NCBI RefSeq assembly: GCF_963576545.1
Contig: NC_083636.1
Coordinates: forward strand, 4,530,856 to 4,594,855
Source: Limanda limanda
Lineage: Eukaryota; Chordata; Actinopteri; Pleuronectiformes; Pleuronectidae
Reading direction: 5' to 3'
Length of the DNA: 64,000 bases
Every line of letters starts with the position of its first letter. The stretch's first letter is position 1. The notes under the pieces are model-generated. The model was not told where the DNA came from and did not search any database. It saw nothing but the letters and a program-made list of their open reading frames with translations. The position numbers and the translations under genes are program-made. Shown in pieces: positions 37,756-48,977 of this stretch.

Positions 37756-40700
37756 ATTTAGGGCCCGAGCACTGATCAAAGGTCAGGGAGGTCCCTATTG
37801 TTATTGTAAGGATTATTTAGGGCCCGAGCACAGACATCAAAGGTGTCTGGTTATTTTGTATTATTTGTTATGGGCCGAGACAGTTTTCTTTCCTCCCCCA
37901 TTCTTAACACAAAAGCTTTGCAGAATTCAATCCCTGTGATAGTGAGGGGGAAAACACTCGTTTGTCTATCATCTATCTTTGTGAGGACCCTCATTGACAT
38001 AATGTATTCTTTAGCCCCTTATCCTAACATTAATCTATCACAACCACATGCCGAAACCCCAACCCCAATCTAAACCATATTCTAATTGTAACCTTACAAC
38101 CAAGTGTCCTCACATTATCAAAATGTTCTCACTCCAATGATTAAAAACTCACATTGGTCCTCACAACATACAGCAAAGTATTCACATAACACACACATGG
38201 TAACATAAACAACACGCGGCTGACTGTTTTCATTGAGGCCTTCTGCTGTCATTCTTATCAGGACCAATTAAACGTTTAAAAGGGACGTCGCCACAAATTG
38301 CTGTTTCATTAATTAGTGCCGCACGAGGCCCACATTACAAGTAATCTTTCAACAACAAAGGGCTATGGGGGACAGCATAATAATGAGGACTGGAAATTAG
38401 TTTTCATAGGCAGAGGGAAATTAAATGATAATCTCATGCAGGGGATAATGGATGATTTCTGCAAGGCTAGAAGCGCTGTGAGCTGGAGATGACAGCGTCA
38501 GTGGGTCGGTCAGTGGAGTTCTGTGCAGACTGGAAAACCTCGTGGACTGACTGGATGGACTGTGATGAAATCTGTGACACGTGCTCATCACTTCCATCAG
38601 AGTGAAGTATAACTGACTCTTCCTATAGATTATTTTATTCTGCTTTGTGATGATTAAATCTTCACAAAACATATGACATCGCCATCAGTCTCATCTATAA
38701 AAGAAGTTTAAAATTATTGGAAGAAGACCTGCCTACTCCATGTTAATGGATGGGACATGGACCAAAATAAAAAGTACATGTCAGACAAATTTCAAAAAAT
38801 CACACTTATCACACTGGTGCTCAATCATAACTTAGGTTTTAATTAGTTGCAGTAAAACATGATTCACAGCTGACGCTTACTCATGATCGGTCAAGTGTAG
38901 GCTGCAAATGCGCTTCGGTATAACAGTGTCAACTGGACTAAAAATGTTGTTTGATCTGCTTGAGTTTTTTATACTGCTACCGTCTGTATTCGAGGAAATC
39001 ATCTTGGGTAGGGTTTGGACACAAAATACCCTCTCCGGTTCGCGTCAGGCTCTGTTAGCTTTCTCCCTCGCTCAGTCCGGTTCGGACAGAAGATGGGGGT
39101 CTACAAATACCAATACACTGGCTTTGTGAACACATGTCTGAACCAATCTTTAGTTTTTTCGAGGCAGAAACGACCGAAGGGGGTTAAATGCTCAAAGAGC
39201 CAAAGTGCTAATCTCTTTATGCTAGCTGTGTTTCCAGAACTGCTGAGTTTACAAACCTGTGGGTCAGTTTACAGTGGGGACGGCTGCAGGATTGGAGAAG
39301 GAGTTTGTGCTTTGTGTGGTTTGCAGAGATTTTTCTTTCCCCAGCATTTAGTGGATTTAATCATTTGGCCAGCAGGTTGGAATATAATCCCACAGGCTGA
39401 ACACAAGTAGAGTATCACAGTTTGAGGTTTTCCCCTAAGGACGTTAATGCTGCACAAGATGACAAAAACCTATTACATAACTGAAGCGTTGATAAGGAGC
39501 CGCTGTGTGTTTCTAGAGGGTCTGTTTTTGAACAAAGTTCTGATTGACTGCGCGTGTATTTGTGTGTGTGTTTGTGTTTGTGTGTGTGTGTGTGTTTGTG
39601 TGTTTATGTGTGTGTGTATATGTGTGTGTATATGTGTGTGTTGTGTGTATTCAGGCAGATAAGTACTGAATGCATCTCTGTGAAGTTGGCGGGGCTGATA
39701 TGCTGCCTTTGAGCAGCCCCCTCCAGGCACCGATACGATGCACATTTTCTGGATTTACTGTAAATCATTACTCACTCATACGCTAACACACGTGTAAGCA
39801 TGTGCAGGCTGGCAGGCAGTGTGCCATAACTCCTGTGAGCTTGAAGTCAGTAAACAGTGATATGCAGCATACATCAGCCATCACTCAGTGCTCAGTGAAA
39901 GCTGCAGATATCACTCATAGGATCCCGACCAAGAACACGCCAGTGGAAAAATAGGATAGGAATCATGTTCAGGAAAAAAATCTCTAGTTTTATCTCCTAG
40001 TAGATGTAAACATGCAGTTCAAGGACAATGTTTCCATCTATTTTTATTTAAGTATGCAGTCTGTCTTAGTTTACTTAGGAATTGTCATTTCAAAATGATT
40101 GCTGGTACCATAACAGCTATGATAATAATATGTAATAGAATTTGTTCTCTTATCTCTGCTGCCAACATGCAGTTCCACACATGGATCCCTCCATACATGA
40201 ATAAATAAATAAATAACTCCTCTGTGAGGCAATACTGCCACCTGGCAGTGCTCTGCAAGTACAAATTAACACTCAAACAGGAAATATACAGTATATTGTA
40301 GGTTTATTATCTGTAAAGCAAACAAATATTGCAATAGAATTTATACATTCAGACATAAATATCTTTTTTTCTATAGACACTCATAATTAAATACATTTCA
40401 CAGTCTTGTATGTGACTAAATATAACTGTCAACCAAAAAAAATCCATTCAATTCCACATTTTATGCATCACAGCAAAATAACAGTCTCACATGGTAAAGA
40501 TACTTTGTATCAAGGAACATGGGAAACGTAGCAGAGTACTGCAGGAATCAGACCTGAAACCTGGAAATAAGTTACTCTGGTTCACTCATCCTGAAGAAGT
40601 TGAGTTTTTGGTTCAATCCTGGAAATAAAGTCTGTGATTAACCTCAGAGCATTTTCTTTTTTTTTATTCTATGACAAAACATGCATCAGCCACTGCCACA

Positions 40701-40880
40701 TTTTTGAATTTGATTTGGTTTAGAGAAAAAGCTTTAAATTTTTAAATATGGATCCTTTAAAGAATGCAGCTGCTAACTAGTGAATAAATAAGAATAAGCT
40801 TGCTGGGTGTATACAACTTCATCAAGCTGGTTTTCCTCAGTCACAGTTTATTAATTACTTTTTACTTCTGGTGATTGTAT
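37756..40880. other. Gene-poor repeat-bearing stretch
   Basis: Carries two GGGCCCGAGCAC repeat starts (about 37761 and 37819) and a (GT)n microsatellite at 39558-39650. No supported gene. Open frames at 39015-39410 have no recognisable protein. Confidence 0.55.
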
Positions 40881-40888
40881 TCTAAAAA

Positions 40889-41440
40889 ATGTATCTTGAA
40901 ACAGGGTAGCGTGCCTCCCACACTGGGAGTCATTTATATTTATTCTTTTTATTTCTGTTAACTACTAAAATCATGATGGTGTGACATCATGAGCAGCCAC
41001 AATTATAGTTTCCATACATGAAAATTAAACGGTACTTCATTTTATCTATAAGTTTACATACCACATAGAGGGAAATATATTACATATATATGTCTTGTCT
41101 GACAGGAGTGATATTAGACCATAGTGTGGTTAGATTATTTCACTTATCGATTTAATGTCTTTATTCATTGAATTCTGGGAATTTCAGAAGTCATTCTTTC
41201 AAAATTGGGAAATTAGAAGGACATGAGACACAGAAAGTGAAGCAAATAAACTTCATCAGAAGACTTACGCATGATGCTTTTCTTAAATTCATCCTCCTCA
41301 AGGACAAGATTAAATCTATTGTACTATCTATAAAAACCTACCATAACATACAACAAGTTACCTACGACCAGAGGGTCCTAGTACACTGGTGAGGAACAGG
41401 AATAATTTCTTTAATCTTGAGGTGTCCCAACTGAGGACAA
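40889..41440. repeat. Left flank of TRIM duplication, copy 1
   Basis: Near-identical to 48232-48746, from AATGTATCTTGAAACAGGGT to GGTGTCCCAACTGAGGACAA. Copy 1 has about 40 extra bases near 41177-41216. Confidence 0.9.
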
Positions 41441-41548
41441 GAGGGAGATCATCATGTTTACAACACTGGGACCAGGTTGAGATGATTTATTCTGAAGATG
41501 ATAAAATAGTCTGATCCTTCACCCCTCTTTTCTTTCCTCCCCCCTCAG

Positions 41549-41704
41549 GTACAGTGTCTGGTGTCAGAATGGGTGTGGACCAGGGATGATGTCATCCTCC
41601 ACACCTTGCCGCTCCACCACTTGCATGGCATCGTTAACAAGCTGCTGTGGCCGCTCTGGGTGGGCGCCACCTACATCATGCTTCCTGAATTCCAGCCTCA
41701 GAAG
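41549..41704 (+). pseudogene. Orphan acsf3-like exon
   Basis: A 156-nt open segment flanked by CCCCTCAG and GTCCAG encodes [20 protein letters not shown] and on to [18 protein letters not shown]. This matches the ACSF3 (mitochondrial malonyl-CoA synthetase) region [20 protein letters not shown]. The frame and both splice-like edges are intact, phase 0 to 0. No neighbouring acsf3 exon is visible on either side in this window. It is best read as a fragment copied here from a parental acsf3, carried with its introns rather than by retroposition. It lies within sequence that TRIM copy 2 lacks. Confidence 0.75.
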
Positions 41705-42822
41705 GTCCAGACTGCACTTTATCTCTTTCTTTATCCTCTTCTTCCAACTCTTTCTCTTGTTATTATTATTATTATTCAGGCAAATGAATTGGCTTTTTGA
41801 GGGCTTTACCATGCTCAAATTCTTACCAAAATTTGCAGAAAGTTAGAAAGTGGTGAAAATTTACGTATACTGGAGAAATTTTCAATGGGAGTCGCAAAAT
41901 GGCTCAACGGTGCCTCCCGAGATCCCCGGAACGTGTTCACACTGACCGATCTTCACAAAAATCAATACAAAGGTGTATCATGACAAGACAAACAAAAAAG
42001 TTGCAATTGGAAAAACGCCACAGGAAGCCTGCTATTTTGCATTTAGTGGCCATTTTGGCCATATTCCACATTTTTATTTTGATGTACTTGTACCAGGGCT
42101 TTCATTAGGGCCCGAGCACCGAATGATGAGAGGCCCTATTGAATCTGTAAGGATTATTCTGATTGCAACTGTACATACATCCTATTCTCACTGCTGTAAA
42201 AAAATAGCCGACTGCATACAAATGAACTTGGTATTAACATGAACATGGCTTCAGTGTAACAAGTAATCAACATGCTAGGTAATGACAAAGACATTCAACA
42301 ACAACATAAAGTCATAGGTTTACTTTTCTGGCAAACAATGTTCCCAACTAGCTGCATCCAGGCTCCAGCTGAGCTTGGCTTGCCTTGTTTTCAACTTCCT
42401 TTAAGTTCCCTGTTATAGGCTAACTTTTGCAAAAAAAAGATTCAACATTTCCCAAATTCCTGGGCTTAACTTCCCGTGGAAAGTTTCCAGAAAGTTTCCG
42501 GAAATGTTCCACCCCTTTGCAACACTAATCAAGATCGATACAGATTCTAAAACATCACAGAACCTTACTTTTACTTTGATGTAGAAAACAACAGCAACAT
42601 TAGCTCTTTCAAACACATTCATGTCAGTGTAATTATAGATTTCTGTCTTTACAAAGTGAGAACTAAATATGTGTGATAAAGGAAGGTCAGTGTTTGATTG
42701 ACAGCTGATCTCTGTGCGGAGCAGAAACGTCACCACGACGAACTTTGATCAACAAACATGGAGACAAAAGAAGTTAAAGATTTACACACAGAATCTAAAT
42801 CACTGCTTTTAATGACTTGAGT
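41705..42822. repeat. Repeat-bearing stretch between acsf3 exon and TRIM copy 1
   Basis: 41880-42110 carries a repeat seen again at 46610-46830 and 47380-47610 (shared ATGGCTCAAC, GTGGCCATTTTGGCC, CAGGGCTTTCAT). At 42108 it abuts an AGGGCCCGAGCACC repeat start. 42592-42822 is the TRIM 3' flank shared with copy 2. Confidence 0.7.
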
Positions 42823-44505
42823 CTATTTGAGTTTACAGAACTCAGCTGTGGATCCATAATAATGACCCCCAGCTCCAGCATAGAGAGGCTGAGTGAATGT
42901 GGTCTGGACTCTATGGAGGAGAGTCATGGTGTCAGAGACTCTGTAGAAGGACAGAACACCTGCACTGTGATCCAGGTACACTCCGACTCTGGAGGACACA
43001 GGACCTGACACTGGAGTACTGATGCTGTTGTAATAAAAGTTATAGCTGTTTCCAAGACGAGATAATGACCAAGATTTATCATTGGATCCAAATAGACATT
43101 CATGTGAGTTTCCTGCTCTGCTGATATTCTTGTATGTGACTGCTACACGAACTTCTCCTACCCCCTCCCCCCCCACCTCCACCTCCCAGTAACAACGTCC
43201 AGTCAGACTCTTTCTACTCAGGACCTGACACCAAGCAGTGAATCTGTCTGGGTGATTAGAATAAGACTGTTCTCCTCTCATTAGTGTTACTTTTCTGTTT
43301 CCCTCAGATAATAACAGACGTTTGTGTGCTGTGTTTGGATCCAGTGTAATTTCCTGTGAATATTTTAAGAAGTCAGCTTTGGTCTCTGGCTCTGGTTGAT
43401 GCGGTAAAACATCCACTTGAGACACAATCTGAAAAATCTCTGTCTCTGTCTCACTCAGAATGTCCTGTAGTCGACCTCTGACCTGTGACACAGCTGCTGT
43501 AACCTCCTCAAAGTCCCTCAGAGGACGGATCCTGATGCTGGATGAGTGTGTAGATTCACTGAGTGGTGACAGTGAGGGGTAGTTGTGTAGAAGCTGGTTG
43601 TGATCCTCTGTGTCTGAGAGCTGCTTCAGTTCATGGTCTTTCCTCTTCAGCTCAGTGATCTCCTGCTCCAGTCTCTCCTGAAGCTCTCTGACTCGACTCA
43701 CTTCAGTTTCCTGCTGGGATCTGATCTGCTGCTTCACATCAGAGCTTCTTTTCTCCAGCAGACGGATCATCTCAGTGAAGATCTCCTCACTGTCCTCCAC
43801 TGCTTTATCAGCAGAGCCATTGAGGGCCTCCTCCTCCTGTTGAAGCAGTTTCACGTCTTTCTCTGTGTCCTGGACTCTCTGCTGGATCGTTTGTCTCCTC
43901 AGCCCGAGCTCTCTCTGCCTCTCAGTCCTTTCTGCTGCAGCTGTAACTGTGTCGTGGCCTTTATGTTCCTCCACAGAGCAGATATAACAGATACACTGCT
44001 GATCAGTGCGGCAGAACATCTTCATCACTTCGTCGTGACGAGAGCAGATGTTCTCCTGGAGCTTCTCCGAGGGCTCCACCAGCTTGTGCTTCTTAAATGC
44101 AGCTGACTGATGATGAGGCTGGAGGTGTTTTTCACAATAAGAGGCTAAACAATCCAAACAGGACTTGAGAGCTTTCAGTTTTCTCCCAGTGCAGACATCA
44201 CAGGCCACATCTTCAGGTCCAGCATAGCAGTGATCAGCAGGAGCAGCTTGGAGTCCAGTCTTCTTCAGCTCCTCCACTAAATCAGCTAACATGGTGTTTT
44301 TCAGCAGGACAGGCCTCGGTGTGAAGGTCTGTCTACACTGAGGACAGCTGTAGCTTCCTCTCTCCTCCTCTTTGTCCCAGTGGGTGTTAATACAGCTCTT
44401 ACAGTAGCTGTGTCCACAGACAGTAGTCACCGGATCCTTCAGCGGATCCAGACAGATCGAACAGCAGAATCTTTCTCTGTCCAGTTGATTTTCTTGCTGC
44501 GCCAT
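42823..44505 (-). CDS. finTRIM-like E3 ubiquitin ligase, intact copy 1 (single exon, 560 aa)
   Basis: Start chosen at the ATG at 44505-44503 (MAQQENQLDRERFCCSIC), the typical start of fish finTRIMs; the frame extends upstream only from non-ATG codons. Domains: RING about 15-57 (C15, C18, C30, H32, C35, C38, C54, C57, all present); B-box-like zinc segment from C102/C105; B-box 2 about 154-184 (C154, H157, C165, C171, C173, C176, H181, H184); coiled coil about 190-330; PRY-SPRY (B30.2) about 370-560 with LDPNTAHKRLLLSE, RCYWEVEVGG and VGVYLDHSAGVLSFY. Family members are often antiviral, interferon-inducible ubiquitin ligases in teleosts; that role is inferred from family. It lies in a local duplication with 48978-50720. 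Confidence 0.9.
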   Translation of the reverse strand: MAQQENQLDRERFCCSICLDPLKDPVTTVCGHSYCKSCINTHWDKEEERGSYSCPQCRQTFTPRPVLLKNTMLADLVEELKKTGLQAAPADHCYAGPEDVACDVCTGRKLKALKSCLDCLASYCEKHLQPHHQSAAFKKHKLVEPSEKLQENICSRHDEVMKMFCRTDQQCICYICSVEEHKGHDTVTAAAERTERQRELGLRRQTIQQRVQDTEKDVKLLQQEEEALNGSADKAVEDSEEIFTEMIRLLEKRSSDVKQQIRSQQETEVSRVRELQERLEQEITELKRKDHELKQLSDTEDHNQLLHNYPSLSPLSESTHSSSIRIRPLRDFEEVTAAVSQVRGRLQDILSETETEIFQIVSQVDVLPHQPEPETKADFLKYSQEITLDPNTAHKRLLLSEGNRKVTLMRGEQSYSNHPDRFTAWCQVLSRKSLTGRCYWEVEVGGEGVGEVRVAVTYKNISRAGNSHECLFGSNDKSWSLSRLGNSYNFYYNSISTPVSGPVSSRVGVYLDHSAGVLSFYRVSDTMTLLHRVQTTFTQPLYAGAGGHYYGSTAEFCKLK

Positions 44506-44532
44506 TTCAGCTGCTGCCAGTGACTGTAAAAC

Positions 44533-44544
44533 AGTTTCACTTCC
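44533..44544 (-). promoter_or_regulatory. ISRE-like motif in leader of TRIM copy 1
   Basis: The plus strand reads AGTTTCACTTCC, close to the interferon-stimulated response element core AGTTTCNNTTTC, 28 bases upstream of the ATG. The equivalent site in copy 2 (50665-50676) reads AGTTCCACTTCC and is weaker. Position inside the likely 5' UTR lowers confidence. Confidence 0.3.
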
Positions 44545-46284
44545 TCTGAACAGAAACAGATCTTTGCTCCCCCCTCTCTCGTTCACTCCCTGCAGTGACT
44601 CATCTACCACAGGTCACAGCTTGTTGTTCACTGGTTCTTACACTGACACACTTGTGAAGGGAGGAGACACAGTCATATCCTGACTGGGAGGAACTGGTTG
44701 TGAGTTCTTTATCTGTGGTATCACATTTCAAAGTGAATAGTTGCACTGGGAACTGTAACATTCAGGTCACAACAGCACAGGTTGTAAGATTCCAATTCTT
44801 CAAATAGGGAATGATGCACAACTGACAAAACTACACAGAATATAGATAAAAACTATTTTAAGGTAATGCAGAATATGAGGAATATAGATATTTGCTCTAC
44901 ATTTTTAGAGCCCGAGCACTGACAGACGAGAGGCCCTATTGAAATTGTAAGGATTATTCTGAGCCTCGCCACTGTCACTGCTCTGCTCATGGCCCAAGTC
45001 CTGGTTTGACAGAAGATACAGTGGATACTGGATGACACAAAACGCACACACGCATAAACACACACATTTCATATTGTACACACACAAGCATTACCAGGGT
45101 TAAATTGAATGCCCACCTCAGACCTGAGCTCTTTGGTTTTGTAACATCAGAGATTGTTTTTCTTCTCTTCACACACTCTGTCTTTATTGTTCTCCAGGTT
45201 CTTTTTTATTTCACATAAATGTTTGTCAGTTATATTAACTTTCCTACTTTTCCTATCTTCCTCGTATCAGCCTTCATTTTCTTCATTTCTTCAAACTATT
45301 TAAAGTAAAAATGAATGTGTAATACTGATGTGATTTAAGTTCTCTGCAATTAACTTTCTCCTCTTGGATTAGCAGGATAACTTTTATTACAATTCTGTGT
45401 CAGTTGTCTCATTTAGTTGGTGCCATTTTATCTTAAAGGAATAGCTGGACTTTTTTGTTAAATGCATTTAGTCCGAGCAGTGCACCAAAAGAGTGAACTA
45501 CTCACGTCTGTGTCGTAGATGTAAAGCTGCGCCAGCAGAACAGTTTTAATGACTTTAGCTTCATGTTTGTCATGTTTCTTTTCTATCAAACTCTGAAAGA
45601 AGCAGAGAAAGTGAATTCATGAAATTGTCAAGCTATTCTTTTAATTTGTTGTATTCTGATCCACTGTACTGTCATTTCAGCCATAATATTCAAACAAATT
45701 CATGATTTCTCAACCAATTTATGTTCATGTCAAAGCTTTAATTAACATTTCTAAGAGGAACACGTCAGGAACATGTGAGGAACATGTCAGGAACACGTCA
45801 GGAACATGTAAGGAACATGTCAGGAATGTGTGTCCAGTGTAGCTCTGAAAACAATTAAATAATAAATAACTAATAACTGGGAATGCTTCAAATTAACTTG
45901 TTTTTTGAAGCTGTTTTTCTTTAAATGAATGAAACTAAGAGATGTTTACAGTATAAATAATAAATAGATAAATGTAAATGAGTAGAAACCGATTGTGACG
46001 GAACCAGCTGCTGCTGTGTTGTTTAAAGAGGCTGAAGCTCAGAGGACAAACAGGAGCTGCAGCCCCGTCTTCCTCCTCTTGCTGCAGCCTCCTTCTCCTC
46101 TCTTTCTTGTCTTGCCTCTCGACTGGAGGTAATTTGGGAATAAAGGTCTGGAGGCTCCACTGGCAGCAGAAAGTGAACTGATTCCTGTTTATTCTCAAAC
46201 ACAGTTTAAAGGAGAAGGTCCTGAATCTGCTGCTCAGGATCAGATGAGCTGAGTCAAGTCATTGGATGCATGGTCAGAATTGCA

Positions 46285-46450
46285 GTGGTGGAGGAAGAAC
46301 TGAAGTTTAGTACTTAAGTAAAAGTACAAGTACCCAGGAAAATATATACTTAAGTAAAAGTAAAAGTACTACATCAACAATCCTACTTAAGTAAAAGTAA
46401 AAAGTACTTACTTTTAAATTTTCTTTAAGTATTAAAAGTAAAAGTACTCA
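46285..46450. mobile_element. hAT-like MITE end
   Basis: Starts CAGTGGTGGAGGAAG, followed by repeated ACTTAAGTAAAAGTA blocks, a pattern common in short teleost hAT-derived elements. Only one end is evident. Confidence 0.45.
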
Positions 46451-46599
46451 CGCAATGGGTTGTCTCTCAATGTCTAGGCTGTGCCATTTTGATAAAGAAT
46501 GCAGATATAGCTACTGGTAATACTCATGCCGCTACAGATGTCACTACCAGTAATAATTATAAGCAACAACATTTGTTTATTGGAAAGGTTCTGGAGTCA

Positions 46600-47640
46600 T
46601 CTGAAATGGGCGTGGCAAAATGGCTCAACAGCGCCCCCTGGAACCAACCCCTAGCTTTCCACATATACGATTTTCACCAAAATCGGGACATAAGTGTATC
46701 GTGACCAGTCATGAACAAAAGTCTCAAGGAGCATTATGAAAAACGCAACAGGAAGTCCGCCATTTTCTATTTAGTGGCCATTTTGGCCTTTTTGGCGATT
46801 TTTACTTTGACGTACTTGTCCCAGGGCTTTCATCAAATCAACTTCAAATTCAGATGAGTGTCATCACAACAAGATGGAGAAACAAACCAAACAAATCAAC
46901 TTTTCGTCACACTGTGTGACCGTGGCCTGGCGTCAAAGTTTGATCACCGCCATCAAAACACGAGGTTCTGTATCTCGGACAAACACGGTCCAATCGGGTC
47001 CAAACTACACACATAAGTCAAGAGTCCCGGCCTGATGACATCTACACAGAAATCATGACTTAAAATCACAGCGCCCCCTGGTGGCAACAGGAAATGTCTT
47101 GTTTTTTGCATGTCTTACACTTGGATGTATTCCTCCTTATCCACTGACCTCAACCATGTCAAACTCTATCAAATGGGTCTCAAGACATTGATAATAAATA
47201 TATAAGATTACTGTGACTTTTCGTCAAACGCCATATTAATGGCGTGGCATCAAAGTTCATCAACTCGCCGTGAAACACGAAATTGCTCTAACTTCTGTGT
47301 TCATGGTTCCATCTCACTCAAACTACATGTGTGTATCAACAGCCCCCCCCCCCGAAGATATTCATATGGTTTTAAGGAATGGGCGTGGCAAAATAATTGA
47401 CTAGCGCCCCCTAAAGGGCAGCCCCGGCACCACGTTTGGCCGACATGTACAAAAATCAATGGAGACGTTTGTCTTTTCATTACAAACAAATAAGTCTCTT
47501 GGATAGATTTGCTAGACCAAACAGGAAGTCCGCCATTTTTAATTTAGTGGCCATTTCGACCATATTCACCATTTTTACTTTGATATACTTGTTCCAGGGC
47601 TTTCATCAGTTCAACTTTAAATTCAGATGAGTGTCATCAC
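46600..47640. repeat. Two copies of the GGGCGTGGCAAAAT repeat
   Basis: 46608-46860 and 47379-47640 share GGGCGTGGCAAAAT, AGCGCCCCCT, CAGGAAGTCCGCCATTTT and CAGATGAGTGTCATCACAAC. A third partial copy is at 41885-42110. Class not assigned. Confidence 0.7.
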
Positions 47641-48231
47641 AACAAGATGGAGTTAAAAACTGATTGAGGGATTGATTTTTCGTCACACGGTGTGACCGTG
47701 GCGTGGTGTCAAAGCTTGATTACACACCATTAAAACACGATGTTCTGTAACGCAGACATACATGGACCATGAATCCTTCGATGCTGAGCCGCAAACAAAC
47801 AACTCCACTCCTGCTGTTTCAGTCTTCCTAGATCAAAGAAAACTTTATGTCTTGCAAAGGTCACGTCTCTTTCTCTCTCAGAACTGGGACATTCCTCAAA
47901 CCGTGTCAACGGCGAAGGTTCATCCTTCGCCAAAGGAGACGATGTTGTCATAACATATGCACTCTGCATTGTCCTATCACCACCAAACTTCTGTCTCATG
48001 ATCAGAGTCAAAGCCTGAACAGCTCTTTGTGTCAAAATTTCCTCAGTCATTATTTATTTTTTTCAGGCAAAACGCATGCAACGCTTCAAAATGCATGTGC
48101 TCGGGCCCGCCCAGTGCTGCTTTGCATGTTATAGTTGGTACTTTCCAGTGTTGAGCAATTCTGGTTTTTCCTTGTTATTAATGATTGACTCAAACTGCTC
48201 CCCCCCCCCCCCCTCCCGCCTATATTTAATA

Positions 48232-48746
48232 AATGTATCTTGAAACAGGGTAGCGTGCCTCCCACACTGGGAGTCATTTATATTTAATTATTTTTATTTC
48301 TGTTAACTACTAAAATCATGATGGTGTGACATCATGAGCAGCCACAATTATAGTTTCCATACATGAAAATTAAGCGGTACTTCATTTTATCTATAAGTTT
48401 ACATACCACATAGAGGGAAATATATTACATATATATGTCTTGTCTGACAGGAGTGATATTAGACCATAGTGTGGTTCGATTATTTCACTTATTTATTAAA
48501 TGTCTTTATTCATTGAATTGAAAAGGACATGAGACACAGAAAGTTAAGCAAATAAACTTCATCAGAAGACTTACACATGATGCTTTTCTTAAATTCATCC
48601 TCCTCAAGGACAAGATTAAATCTATTGTACTATCTATAAAAACCTACCATAACATACAACAAGTTACCTACGACCAGAGGGTCCTAGTACACTGGTGAGG
48701 AACAGGAATCATTTCTTTAATCTTGAGGTGTCCCAACTGAGGACAA
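48232..48746. repeat. Left flank of TRIM duplication, copy 2
   Basis: Counterpart of 40889-41440. At 48743-48746 (ACAA) it jumps directly to sequence equivalent to 42592, so the 1,151 bp at 41441-42591 is absent here. Confidence 0.9.
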
Positions 48747-48977
48747 CAGCAACATTAGTTCTTTCAAACACATTCATGTCAGTGTAATTATAGATTTCTG
48801 TCTTTACAAAGTGAGAACTAAATATGTGTGATAAAGGAAGGTCAGTGTTTGATTGACAGCTGAACTGTGTGCGGAGCAGAAACGTCACCACGACGAACTT
48901 TGATCAACAAACATGGAGACAAAAGAAGTTAAAGATTTACACACAGAATCTAAATCACTGCTTTTAATGACTTGAGT

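Larger units (their letters stand above)
44506..48231. other. Repeat-rich interval between TRIM copies
   Basis: 44806-45540 is the segment shared with 35691-37050. About 44908 is a GCCCGAGCAC repeat start. 46285-46450 is a MITE-like repeat. 46600-48110 holds two copies of the GGGCGTGGCAAAAT repeat, and a reversed GTGCTCGGGCCC sits at 48100. A short tandem of AGGAACATGTC units lies at 45760-45825. No supported gene. Confidence 0.6.

Noticed and set aside
39015..39410. 131-residue plus open frame including KMGVYKYQYTGF
   Set aside because: Brief resemblance to the ribosomal protein L15 start (MGAYKYIQ) stops after a few residues.
39473..39745. His/Thr-rich open frame
   Set aside because: Arises from the (GT)n microsatellite.
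43633..44106. 157-residue plus-strand open frame antisense to TRIM copy 1 (and 49782-50255 in copy 2)
   Set aside because: Shadow of the coiled-coil and B-box coding sequence; it exists in both copies only because the copies are similar.
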